This document shows, in pieces, positions 1-6,916 of a DNA stretch of 20,344 bases. The notes under the pieces were generated by a model. That model saw only the letters and a program-made list of their open reading frames with translations, had not been told where the DNA came from and ran no database searches. Position 1 is the first letter of the stretch. Each line of letters starts with the position of its first letter. The stretch is from NCBI GenBank assembly GCA_964388085.1, contig CAYLZW010000084.1, positions 1 through 20,344 on the forward strand. Direction: 5' to 3'. The stretch comes from CAYLZW01 sp964388085. GTDB lineage: Bacteria > Myxococcota > UBA727 > CAYLZW01. Position numbers and translations under genes: made by a program.

Positions 1-93
1 CACCTTCACCTTCACCTTCGCCTTCGCCTTCGCCTTCGCCTTCGCCTTCACCTTCGCCTTCGCCTTCACCCTCACCTTCACCTTCACCTTCGC
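1..93 (-). repeat. Hexanucleotide repeat encoding a Gly-Glu linker (edge of window)
   Basis: On the plus strand this reads as CACCTT/CGCCTT units. On the minus strand it encodes the (Gly-Glu)n linker of the M23 peptidase and continues beyond the left edge. It is the mirror counterpart of the repeat at 3149-3277. Confidence 0.95.
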
Positions 94-1039
94 CGGGGGG
101 CGGAGGAGGCGGAGGCGTAAGCGTCAGCCCGATGCTGCACCACGACGTGGCGCCGGACGTCACCGTGCAACTGCGCTCGGCGTTGTCATAGCCGGGCGCG
201 GAGGCGCGTAGGGTGTAGGTGCCGGGCGCGATGGTGAACGTCCAGCTCGCGCTGTCTCCCTCGGCGATGTCGCTCATGTTCTCGCCGACGACCCGCACCT
301 CCGCGCCCGACAGGCGGGTGGTCATGTCGTCGGTGCCGGCGCCGGTGTCCTCGAACACGACGCCGTTCATGGTCCCCGTCGAAGGCGGCGGCGGCGGGGG
401 GTTGCCTCCCTCGCAGGTGCTGCCGGGCAGGCCGTTGTAGGCGCCTTGGTTCACCCAGTAGCTGACGGGCCCTCCGCAGCTGCCGCTGTACGGATCATCA
501 TTGGTGTTGTTCGAGTAGCGGACCTCGAAATGTAGGTGTGGCCCCGTGGAGTTGCCCGACGATCCCACCTGCCCGAGCTTCTGGCCGCAGCTAATCTGTT
601 GTCCGACCGAGACGGTGATCGAGTTCTTCTTGAGGTGGCCATAATAGGTGCGGCGGCCGTTCGGGTGATCGATGCGGACGACGTTGCCGAAGCCATCCGC
701 GCAGGCGCAGGGGTTCTGCCCGGCGGTGCAGCGGTCGAAGCAGCCGTCGCGCACGAAGGCGACGGTGCCGTTCGCGGCCGCGACGACGTTCTGGCCCGCG
801 TCCATGCCCGGGAAGCTGCCGACGCCGATGTCGGTCCCGCCGTGGCCGTTGTAGGTCTTGGTGCCGCAGTTGTAATCCTGCAGGCCGCCGCCGCCGGCGT
901 TGTCCAAATGTGCCGTAATATACGGCGTCCAGCCCGACGCCGGGTTGATGGGGAAGCGATAGTCCTGCGCCGCCGCTCCCGTGGCGAGCAGCGAGACGAA
1001 GAGCGTGGCCGAGAGCGACAGGGACGACAGGGCTCTCAT
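1..1039 (-). CDS. Secreted M23 (LytM-type) zinc metallopeptidase with carboxypeptidase-regulatory-like domain and Gly-Glu linker (3' end cut by window edge)
   Basis: This is a probable peptidoglycan endopeptidase exported by Sec. ATG at 1039 follows a GGAGGT site and opens a signal peptide (about residues 1-24, ending GAAA before QDYRF). The M23 fold is clear: an H-G-G-T-D zinc motif near residue 58, a YGHL strand, and a G-N-S-T-G-P-H-L-H-F motif supplying the HxH zinc/catalytic pair, so the enzyme looks active. Several Cys pairs suggest disulfides. A Pro stretch leads to a beta-sandwich domain of the carboxypeptidase-regulatory type (GVVFEDTG... to GTYTLRASAPGY), then a second Pro run and a (Gly-Glu)n linker that reaches position 1. 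The C-terminus, probably a surface anchor, is outside the window. The start overlaps the stop of the upstream lipoprotein gene (ATGA, 1036-1039), so the two are likely translationally coupled. Function is from family knowledge; the substrate is not known. Confidence 0.9.
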   Translation of the reverse strand, partial: MRALSSLSLSATLFVSLLATGAAAQDYRFPINPASGWTPYITAHLDNAGGGGLQDYNCGTKTYNGHGGTDIGVGSFPGMDAGQNVVAAANGTVAFVRDGCFDRCTAGQNPCACADGFGNVVRIDHPNGRRTYYGHLKKNSITVSVGQQISCGQKLGQVGSSGNSTGPHLHFEVRYSNNTNDDPYSGSCGGPVSYWVNQGAYNGLPGSTCEGGNPPPPPPSTGTMNGVVFEDTGAGTDDMTTRLSGAEVRVVGENMSDIAEGDSASWTFTIAPGTYTLRASAPGYDNAERSCTVTSGATSWCSIGLTLTPPPPPPPGEGEGEGEGEGEGEGEGEGEGEGEGEGEGEG

Positions 1040-1749
1040 CGCCGCACCTCCTCTGCCTTGCCGGTGTGAATGTCGACGGCCCAGATCCCGTCGCCGGCGT
1101 CATAGATGACGCGGGTGCCTTCTTGCCGCGGCTCACCGATGGCGGGCGTCGGCACGAAGCGGTCGCTCAAGCGCCCCGGCCGCTCGCCCTGGTTCGTCAG
1201 AGGCGTCACCTCGCGCGTCGCCGGGTCGACGACATAGAGCCCCACGACGCCGGTGCGGTCGGACACGAAGAGCACACGCCCGTCGTCGAGCACGAAGGGC
1301 TGACCGTCGGCGCCCGCTGTCGAGGTGAGCGCACGGGGAGGAGCGCCGTCGAGCGTCACGATCCAGAGGTCGCTCTCGCCGATGTCGGTGCTGCGCGAGG
1401 CGACCACGCGGCCGTCGGGGAGCAGCGCCGGACGCCCGACGACGGAGTCGAGCAGCGCGCGCTTCCCGTCGCCCTGCACCAGGCTGAGCGCCGCGTTGGC
1501 ATCGACGACGAGCGCGCCCCCTCGCGGGTGCAGCCGCGCCGCGCGTGCATCGCCCAGCTCCTGCACGCGGCCGTCCCGGCGCTCGAGCGCTACGGTGGCC
1601 GTGGGCACCTCGTCGGTCTCGGCGCGCGGGGCGCTGTGCTCGACCGCGAGCAGGGCCTCGTCAGCGGACGCGTCGATGACCTCGGCCGTACAACCGACGA
1701 GCGCGAAGCCCATCAGCAGCGTGAGCGAGCGGGGCAGGGACCAACGCAT
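1036..1749 (-). CDS. Lipoprotein with beta-propeller (PD40/TolB-like) repeats
   Basis: The 237-residue product starts at ATG 1749, chosen because GGAGGT lies seven bases upstream and it opens directly on a lipoprotein signal peptide with lipobox L-V-G-C (Cys20). The mature part has repeated beta-propeller blades of the WD40-like PD40 type: LLPDGRVVASRSTDIGES followed by DLWIVTLDGAPPRALT, then VLDDGRVLFVSDR followed by LYVVDPATREVTPLT, and a last blade GIWAVDIHTGKAEEV. At this length it cannot form a complete six- or seven-blade propeller alone. It is probably envelope-anchored and may be a binding partner for the M23 peptidase whose start codon overlaps its stop. An in-frame ATG at 1794 would lengthen the n-region but lacks a good ribosome site. 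The exact ligand or role is unknown. Confidence 0.8.
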   Translation of the reverse strand: MRWSLPRSLTLLMGFALVGCTAEVIDASADEALLAVEHSAPRAETDEVPTATVALERRDGRVQELGDARAARLHPRGGALVVDANAALSLVQGDGKRALLDSVVGRPALLPDGRVVASRSTDIGESDLWIVTLDGAPPRALTSTAGADGQPFVLDDGRVLFVSDRTGVVGLYVVDPATREVTPLTNQGERPGRLSDRFVPTPAIGEPRQEGTRVIYDAGDGIWAVDIHTGKAEEVRR

Positions 1750-1936
1750 TCGACACCTCCAGAGCATCCGGCACATCCGAGCGCACAGAACCACAGTGGG
1801 ATTCGCGCAGCATCGGACGGGAGGTGGAGGTCACCATCCCACAACATCTCACAAGTTCTGAAAGTGTCCTGACAGGGCCGGCTTCATCCGCCGCGTGACC
1901 GATGGGAGCGCGCGGCCGCCGCGTCATGCTGCGACC
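1750..1936. promoter_or_regulatory. Divergent intergenic region (promoters expected)
   Basis: This 187-base gap separates the minus-strand lipoprotein/M23 pair from the plus-strand glycosidase, so promoters for both must lie here. The stretch around 1830-1875 is clearly lower in GC than its surroundings, which fits a promoter core, but I cannot identify a convincing -35/-10 pair on either strand. Confidence 0.3.
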
Positions 1937-3442
1937 ATGCAGTCACGCTTTTCGCTTCTCTCCGCGCCGTCGCTCTTGTTCGCCTGCGCGCTCGCGTTGT
2001 CGGGAGCGGCGCAGGCGGCGGACGTGCTGACGACGCCGTTCCCCGGCGGCAGCCACCTGCACCACTCCGGCGACGGCCAGGACTGGCACCTCGTCAGCGT
2101 CGACCTCTGCCAGCCTGGCGTGCGCGTCCGGACCACGCGCTCCACGGAGAAGGGCCGCACGCCCTCGAGCTTCGGCTCCCTGGTCGGCGCGGCGCTGGCG
2201 GTGAACGGCGACTTCTTCGGCGGCGGCTACGGCACCGACGGGCCGGCGCGCAGCACGGACTCCTCCTGGGGCGGCGCCGACCACGCCTACGTCGCTCCCG
2301 TCGCCTTCGGGGAGGGACGCGTCGAGATCTCGCACCACAACAACACCGGAGGCCTCGAGAGCTGGATGCAGCAGGTGGTCTCCGGACACCCGACGCTCGT
2401 CGACGACGGCGTCAATGTCGGCAACCCCGGCGATCCGCTCTGCAGCAATCGTCACCCGCGCACGGCCGTCGGCATCTCCGAGGATCATACGACCCTGCAC
2501 GTCCTCGTCGTGGACGGCCGCCGTACGGGCGCGGCGGGTATGACCTGCGAAGAGGCGGCGAACACCCTGCGCTTCTTCGGCGCCTTCGACGCCGTCAACC
2601 TCGACGGCGGCGGCTCGTCGGCGCTCTGGCTCTCGAACGGCGGCGTGCAGAACCAACCCTCCGACGGCGCACAGCGGACCGTCGCCAATCACCTCGCCAT
2701 CGTCGCCAGCGGCAGCGGAGACGCGCCCCATTGCCCGCTGCCGCCGGATTATCGCGCAGAGTTCGTCGCGCAGTCCTATCCGCTGGCGCACGTCGCCGCG
2801 CTCGAGCTCGTCGAGGGAGAGCTCGTCGAGGGCTGGTTCGACCTGCGGAACACCGGCGGCGCGACCTGGGGTAGCGCCACCAAGCTCGCGCCGACTCCAC
2901 GTGACGTCGCGTCGCCGCTGGCGGCGCCCGCGTGGCTGGCACCGCATCGCGTGTCCTCTCCCGCGGACGGCGTCGCGCCCGGCCAGGTCGGCCGCTTCTC
3001 GGTGCCGCTCTACGCCGCGGCGGTCGGCGAATACACGCAGACCTTCGGCCTCGTCGAAGAGGGCGTCATCTGGTTCGCCGACGACGGCGGCCCGGCCGAC
3101 AACCTGCTCACCGTGCGCGTCATCGTGCACCCTGCGCCCGAGGATCCAGGCGAAGGCGAGGGTGAGGGTGAGGGTGAAGGTGAAGGTGAAGGTGAAGGTG
3201 AAGGTGAAGGTGAAGGCGAGGGTGAAGGCGAGGGTGAAGGTGAAGGCGAGGGTGAGGGTGAGGGTGGTGAGGGTGAGGGGCAGGATGACGCTGGTGTCCT
3301 CGACGACGACGATGGCGATGAGGAGCTACCCGCGTCGGTGAGCTACGGCTGCAGCAACCTGCGCGGTGACATGGGCCCATTCCCGTGTCTCGCGCTCTTG
3401 TTCCTCGTCATGCGCGCACGACGCCGCAAGACTGTTCCGTAA
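1937..3442 (+). CDS. Secreted NAGPA-type phosphodiester glycosidase with NBR1-like domain, Gly-Glu linker and hydrophobic C-terminal tail
   Basis: The product is 501 residues. ATG 1937 was chosen because it opens an excellent signal peptide (about 1-27, A-Q-A/A cut); an upstream in-frame GTG at 1895 would bury it. Residues 30-260 match the phosphodiester glycosidase (NAGPA, DUF2233) domain, with hallmarks AVNGDFFGGG, HPRTAVGI, VVDGR and the loop NLDGGGSSALWL. The family cleaves sugar-phosphodiester bonds; in bacteria it is thought to act on cell-wall or capsular glycans. Residues about 270-400 look like an NBR1-type Ig fold (GWFDLRNTGGATWG). A (Gly-Glu)n linker follows (about 405-447), then an acidic patch and a tail with Cys, a hydrophobic stretch (FPCLALLFLVM) and a basic end (RARRRK). 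The tail resembles MYXO-CTERM-like sorting signals in layout, but its sequence is not canonical. No strong ribosome site precedes the start. Confidence 0.88.
   Translation: MQSRFSLLSAPSLLFACALALSGAAQAADVLTTPFPGGSHLHHSGDGQDWHLVSVDLCQPGVRVRTTRSTEKGRTPSSFGSLVGAALAVNGDFFGGGYGTDGPARSTDSSWGGADHAYVAPVAFGEGRVEISHHNNTGGLESWMQQVVSGHPTLVDDGVNVGNPGDPLCSNRHPRTAVGISEDHTTLHVLVVDGRRTGAAGMTCEEAANTLRFFGAFDAVNLDGGGSSALWLSNGGVQNQPSDGAQRTVANHLAIVASGSGDAPHCPLPPDYRAEFVAQSYPLAHVAALELVEGELVEGWFDLRNTGGATWGSATKLAPTPRDVASPLAAPAWLAPHRVSSPADGVAPGQVGRFSVPLYAAAVGEYTQTFGLVEEGVIWFADDGGPADNLLTVRVIVHPAPEDPGEGEGEGEGEGEGEGEGEGEGEGEGEGEGEGEGEGEGEGGEGEGQDDAGVLDDDDGDEELPASVSYGCSNLRGDMGPFPCLALLFLVMRARRRKTVP
3149..3277 (+). repeat. 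(GGTGAA/GGCGAG)n hexanucleotide repeat encoding a Gly-Glu linker
   Basis: About 20 tandem six-base units of GGY-GAR encode a (Gly-Glu)n spacer in the glycosidase. One extra GGT codon near 3265 breaks the strict alternation. Synonymous drift between GGT/GGC and GAA/GAG is visible. Length changes by whole units would keep the frame. Confidence 0.95.
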
Positions 3443-3529
3443 TAACGAATAGACTACTTCTGATAATCCGACGCGACGGACCAGTTGTCGCCCCTTAGGC
3501 TACGAGCATCACCACCAAGGAGGTGCTCA
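3443..3529 (+). promoter_or_regulatory. Leader region of the MNIO operon with possible -10 element
   Basis: This 87-base gap contains an AT-rich island unusual for the window. TGATAAT at 3461-3467 resembles an extended -10 hexamer (GATAAT at 3462-3467) and would give a 5' leader of roughly 55 bases. No good -35 match lies at standard spacing, so the call is tentative. No terminator hairpin for the upstream gene is evident. Confidence 0.3.
3517..3524 (+). promoter_or_regulatory. Strong Shine-Dalgarno fixing the lipoprotein start
   Basis: AAGGAGGT lies five bases before ATG 3530. It is one of the strongest ribosome sites in the window and rules out the in-frame ATG 45 bases upstream (3485). 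Confidence 0.85.
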
Positions 3530-4255
3530 ATGACGCCCAGAAGGGGGCTCGGTTTCGGTCGTCTGGCGGCGACGCGCAGAGGGTTACGCTTCCCGTTCCG
3601 CCCGACGGTGTACGCCGCGGCGACGTCCGGGATGTTCCTGTTCACGGCGGCGTGCGGGGGATCTTACGGCATCCCGCTGCCGGGAGACGCTGACGCGACG
3701 GAGCCGTCGAGCACGGCGCCGGCGTCGCTCGACGAGAGCAGCGGTGTCCCCTTGGCGTCGGGCTCGCTCGAGGAGAGCCTGGCGCGGCTCGAAGCGCTCG
3801 AGCTGCTCGAGGTCAGCGGGCTCTACGAGACGCGCACGCAGCACCAATGGATCCCCTACGGGGGCTACTGGAGCGAGTCGGAGGTCGAGCTGACGGAGGC
3901 CGAGACCGCCGACCGACTGGCGCGCTTCGTCGAGGTCGCGGAGGCCGCGGTCGCGAACGCGCCGGACGCCCCGGCGCCGAACGGCGCAAACGACGTGGAC
4001 GCGCTCTGCTATCCGATCACGGCGGACGCCTACTGCCTGACGAGGTCGATGCACGCAGACGACCTCGCGGCGCTCGACGCGCTCGAGATCGTGCACATCG
4101 ACGGCATGGTGCGCGACGACGGGGAGATGAGCGGGCAGTGTTACACCTCGTGGGACACGGTGACGGCCGATGACTGTACGCGCGCCCTGCACGTGCGCGC
4201 CGTCGTCGAGGCGACGGCCGACTTCGCGGATCGCAACCCGCCCGAAGAGGGCTGA
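3530..4255 (+). CDS. Four-cysteine lipoprotein, candidate substrate/precursor of the MNIO system
   Basis: I do not recognise a named family for this 241-residue product. A long Arg-rich n-region and hydrophobic stretch (AAATSGMFLFTAAC) end in a plausible but non-ideal lipobox (TAAC, Cys42), followed by an acidic, low-complexity spacer. The globular part has an Ala/Glu-rich helix region (about 80-145), a Q-H-Q-W-I-P-Y-G-G-Y-W motif (104-114), and four cysteines in two pairs: Cys160/Cys169 (ALCYPI, DAYCLT) and Cys204/Cys216 (GQCYTS, DDCTRA). The gene is directly followed by an MNIO oxidase gene starting four bases after its stop and then a partner gene. In bufferin loci the first gene encodes a Sec-exported Cys-containing peptide modified by the MNIO, so this protein is an obvious substrate candidate by position and Cys content. 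It is much longer than typical precursors. It could instead be an envelope lipoprotein merely co-expressed with the pair. Confidence 0.75.
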   Translation: MTPRRGLGFGRLAATRRGLRFPFRPTVYAAATSGMFLFTAACGGSYGIPLPGDADATEPSSTAPASLDESSGVPLASGSLEESLARLEALELLEVSGLYETRTQHQWIPYGGYWSESEVELTEAETADRLARFVEVAEAAVANAPDAPAPNGANDVDALCYPITADAYCLTRSMHADDLAALDALEIVHIDGMVRDDGEMSGQCYTSWDTVTADDCTRALHVRAVVEATADFADRNPPEEG

Positions 4256-4259
4256 CGTC

Positions 4260-5228
4260 GTGGGCGGCGTCCGCTTCCCGGCGCTCCCCGCGGGGCGGTC
4301 GTTCGGCGTCGGGCTGGATCTGCGCTACGGCGATCCGTACGGCTTCGAGCACCGGCCCCTCGGGGAACGCGCCGGGAGCGGCGACCGCATCTCGCCGCGG
4401 GTGCTGCGCTTCCTCGAGCGTTACGCGGGCGACCTCCAGCACGCGTTCTTCTCGTTCCAGCCGAAGGATCGCGCGCGGCTCTCGCTCGACGATTACGTCC
4501 CCGCCTGGGACCACCTCTTCGAGCACCTGCCGCGCACCCTCCGGCACAAGGCGCTGCACCACACGCTCTTGAACCTCGGCTCGCTCGACGACGAAGAGCG
4601 CGGGCCGCTGATCGACTTCACCAACGCGCTGTGCGAGCGCTACGACCTCGCCTGGGTGAACGAGGACCTCGGCATCTGGGCGCTCGGCGGCAAGCTCATG
4701 CCCTACCCGCTGCCGCCGCTGCTCACGGAGGCGGGGCTCGAGAAGGCCATCCACGAGGTGCGCGACGTCAACGCGCGGCTCGCCCGCCCGCTCCTCGTCG
4801 AATTCCCCGGCTTCTCGGAGGGGACCAATTTCGTCGTCGGCGACCTTAACGCCTATGACTATTTCCGAGTGCTCGCCGAAGAGACGGGCGTCGCCATTAC
4901 GCTCGATACCGGCCACCTGCTCGGCTACCAATGGCTGCGCGGCCAACGCGGGGAGGGGATGTACGGCGAGCTCGAGCGGCTGCCGCTGCGCCATTGTTTC
5001 GAGATCCACCTCTCCGGCTGTCAGATCATCGACGGGCGCTTCGTCGACGTGCACCACGGCGTCGTGCGCGCGGAGCAGCTCGAGCTCCTGCGGCGCCTGT
5101 TGCCGCTGTGTCCGAACGCGCGGGCGGTGACGTATGAGGATCCGAAGCCCGGCCTGGACGGGACGCTACGCCCGAAGGCCAGAGCGCCCTTCGAGCAGCT
5201 TCGCCAGATCGCGGGGGCCTCGGCATGA
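4260..5228 (+). CDS. DUF692-family multinuclear non-haem iron oxidase (MNIO), divergent BufB/TglH-like
   Basis: The 322-residue size is right for DUF692 TIM-barrel oxidases, which use two or three iron ions to modify Cys or other residues of ribosomal peptides. GTG 4260 is preferred: it lies four bases after the lipoprotein stop with GAAGAGG upstream, and the sequence runs straight into the family's opening strand (FGVGLDLRY). Recognisable motifs in order: ALHHTLLNLG (98-107, family HGVGLSLG), NEDLGIW (134-140, family SEHLAW), MPYPLPPLLTEAGL (family LLPLPYTEEAL), LVEFPGF (179-185, family ENPSSY), LDTGHLLGY (215-223, family LDVNNVY), EIHLSG (248-253, family EIHLAG), VDVHHG (262-267, family IDTHG) and TYEDPKPG (291-298, family IERD). 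Probable ligands E135, E181, D216, H250, D263, H265 and E293 are kept, while the family's His and two Asn at three positions are Asp136, Phe182 and His219. The stop overlaps the next start (ATGA). Confidence 0.85.
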   Translation: MGGVRFPALPAGRSFGVGLDLRYGDPYGFEHRPLGERAGSGDRISPRVLRFLERYAGDLQHAFFSFQPKDRARLSLDDYVPAWDHLFEHLPRTLRHKALHHTLLNLGSLDDEERGPLIDFTNALCERYDLAWVNEDLGIWALGGKLMPYPLPPLLTEAGLEKAIHEVRDVNARLARPLLVEFPGFSEGTNFVVGDLNAYDYFRVLAEETGVAITLDTGHLLGYQWLRGQRGEGMYGELERLPLRHCFEIHLSGCQIIDGRFVDVHHGVVRAEQLELLRRLLPLCPNARAVTYEDPKPGLDGTLRPKARAPFEQLRQIAGASA

Positions 5229-5977
5229 GCGACCCTCGCATTCGGGCCGCGCGCGAAGCGCTCGATCGCCTGCTGCATGACGAAGACACCCGGCGCCGCT
5301 TCCTGGCGGAAGGACCGTCCGCGCTCGGCGTCGACGAGCAGACCGCCGAGGCGTTCGGCGCCGTCGACCCGCTTCAGCTCGAGAGCAGCGCGCGCAAGAT
5401 CAGCTCGGACCTGCTCGCGCGCAAGCACCGCGGGAGCCCGGGGCTGCTCGAGAGCTACGCCGCTACCCTGGGTGACATCAATGTGCGCGAGTCCTTGCTG
5501 CCGCGCTTTGTCGCGTCCCGTCATTATGCGGCCTATCGCGAGCTGAGCGTCGCGGGCGAGCCCGGCCTCTGTATCGAGGAGGCGTTCTATCGCTTCCTCG
5601 ACGAGGAGGAGGTCGGTGCGCCGAAGGTCCGCCGAGGGGAATTCTTACAGGCGCTCTTTCGCGCGCTGGCGGTGCAGCCGAGGCCGAGCTTCCGCGTGCC
5701 GCCCGAGGTGCGGCGCACGGCGCAGGGCGGCTATCTGCTCGTCGACCACACGCCGGAGGGGCCTCGGCTCTATGCGGTGGCGCGCGGGCGCCTGCTCTTC
5801 GGGCCGTTGACGCCATTGCTCGCGCGCGTGCTCGAGTGGGCTCGCCCCGAGGAGCGCTCCTTGCCGCGTCCCGACGATGTCACCGACCCGCGCGCGTGGG
5901 ACGCGTGCGTGCAGAAGTTGATGGCGCTCGGCTTGCTGGCCGCGCCCGCGCACCCGGACGTACAGCAGCGGCCCTAG
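5225..5977 (+). CDS. MNIO partner protein (BufC/TglI/MbnC-like) with possible RRE-like C-terminus
   Basis: The 250-residue product starts at ATG 5225 inside the MNIO stop (ATGA), so translation is almost certainly coupled. The N-terminal ~110 residues are helical and resemble the DUF2063-type N-terminus of MNIO partners: a short helix pair (REALDRLLHDEDTRRRFL, then DEQTAEAFGAVDPLQLESSARKI), and later LLPRFVASRHY with a FYRFLDEEE helix. The C-terminal ~80 residues read as beta-strands (GGYLLVDH, RLYAVARGRLLFG) followed by helices ending VQKLMALGLLAAP. That pattern suits a PqqD-type RiPP recognition element or winged helix. Partners of this kind form a heterodimer with the MNIO and bind the substrate leader. 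I infer that role here from size, fold pattern and context; sequence identity to named families cannot be checked by eye. Confidence 0.7.
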   Translation: MSDPRIRAAREALDRLLHDEDTRRRFLAEGPSALGVDEQTAEAFGAVDPLQLESSARKISSDLLARKHRGSPGLLESYAATLGDINVRESLLPRFVASRHYAAYRELSVAGEPGLCIEEAFYRFLDEEEVGAPKVRRGEFLQALFRALAVQPRPSFRVPPEVRRTAQGGYLLVDHTPEGPRLYAVARGRLLFGPLTPLLARVLEWARPEERSLPRPDDVTDPRAWDACVQKLMALGLLAAPAHPDVQQRP

Positions 5978-6180
5978 GCGCAGAGCGGACCAGAGCGCTT
6001 TCGCTCGCCGCCCGAGCGGTCTGTGACACGACGCACCGGCGGCGTCGGTCCGACGCGCGCGCCGGCCGCATGCGCTGGCCATTCGTCTCGCGGCACGACG
6101 CTTGGACAGCCCCCGGCACCTCACGGTCTCCGCGAGCCGCGAGCGGAACGTCGCGCACCCGCGCGAGCGAGGAGCAGGTC
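5978..6180. other. Non-coding spacer with GC-rich dyads
   Basis: This 203-base gap lies between the MNIO operon and the PilZ-like gene. It holds two GC-rich inverted repeats: GCTCG/CGAGC around a five-base loop at about 6002-6016, and GCGTCGG-T-CCGACGC at 6042-6056. They could help end the upstream operon, but no T-run follows. A promoter for the next gene is expected here and is not recognisable. Confidence 0.35.
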
Positions 6181-6825
6181 ATGCAGACGAGCCACACGGA
6201 GCACCCGCGGATCTTTGTTCGAGTCAAGGACTGCCGGCAGTTCCTGCACGACCTCGAGAGCCCCCGCGGCGCCTTCCTGAAGACGCGCGCGCCCGTGCAG
6301 CTCGGCCAGTCCGCCGTCGCCGTCGTCAAGATCGCCGAGGTCATGGACCCGGTCGAGATCCCCATCTTCATCTCCGGCCGGCGCGTGCGGCGGGACGCGC
6401 ACAAGAGCCTCTCGCCCGGCATCGTCGCCCGCCTCACCGACGAGCGCTGCCCCGCGGTCGCTCTCTTGCGCGACGTCATCAACGGTCGCGTCGTCGATCT
6501 CTCCTCCCGGCGCTTTCGCGGGCAGCGCAAGCCGGTGACGAGCGTGTTCGCCTCGCTCCAGGATCTCCGCCGCCAACTGCAGGGGCTGATGCTCGGCCGG
6601 GCGGGCTTCTTCATCCTCGACGCGCCCGTGCATATGGGCGAGGCGCTGCTGCTCACCTGCGTCGTGCCCGCGAGCATGCTGGCGCTGACCTTCACGGTGC
6701 GCGCGAACGGTGTGTCCCATTATGAGCACGACTTTGGCGTGCGGGCGGAGCTGCTCGACCCCGAGTACCGCGCCCGGCTCGACTCCTTCCTGCGACGAAC
6801 GGCATGGGACACCCGGCAGGCTTGA
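6181..6825 (+). CDS. Tandem PilZ-like domain protein
   Basis: The 214-residue product starts at ATG 6181, preceded by GAGGAG; the reading frame is open further upstream but that part has no conserved features. Two similar halves are visible: residues about 20-65 contain FLHDLESPRGAFLKTRAPVQLGQ and 127-160 contain LQGLMLGRAGFFILDAPVHMGE, each followed by beta strands. The second half ends with FGVRAELLDPEYRARLDSFL, the closing strand-helix typical of myxobacterial PilZ proteins. The c-di-GMP motifs (RxxxR and [D/N]xSxxG) are not present in clear form, so it may be a PilZ fold that does not bind c-di-GMP. It has no signal peptide or membrane segment and is cytoplasmic. Assignment rests on pattern only; a generic 'hypothetical protein' remains possible. 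Confidence 0.55.
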   Translation: MQTSHTEHPRIFVRVKDCRQFLHDLESPRGAFLKTRAPVQLGQSAVAVVKIAEVMDPVEIPIFISGRRVRRDAHKSLSPGIVARLTDERCPAVALLRDVINGRVVDLSSRRFRGQRKPVTSVFASLQDLRRQLQGLMLGRAGFFILDAPVHMGEALLLTCVVPASMLALTFTVRANGVSHYEHDFGVRAELLDPEYRARLDSFLRRTAWDTRQA

Positions 6826-6916
6826 GCGCGGCTCCGAAAGCACCCGGGAGGAGCATGCGGGGAGGCCACCTGGGGGGCGCTCGTGCTAGAGGGAGGAGTC
6901 ACCGTGGGAGCGAGCG

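Noticed and set aside
3149..3277. CRISPR-like array
   Set aside because: Units are six bases without spacers and are in frame as Gly-Glu codons; this is a protein linker repeat.
4170..4259. ATG start for the MNIO gene at 4170
   Set aside because: It would overlap the lipoprotein gene by 86 bases and add a Cys/Arg-rich segment foreign to the family; GTG 4260 fits the coupling and the domain start.
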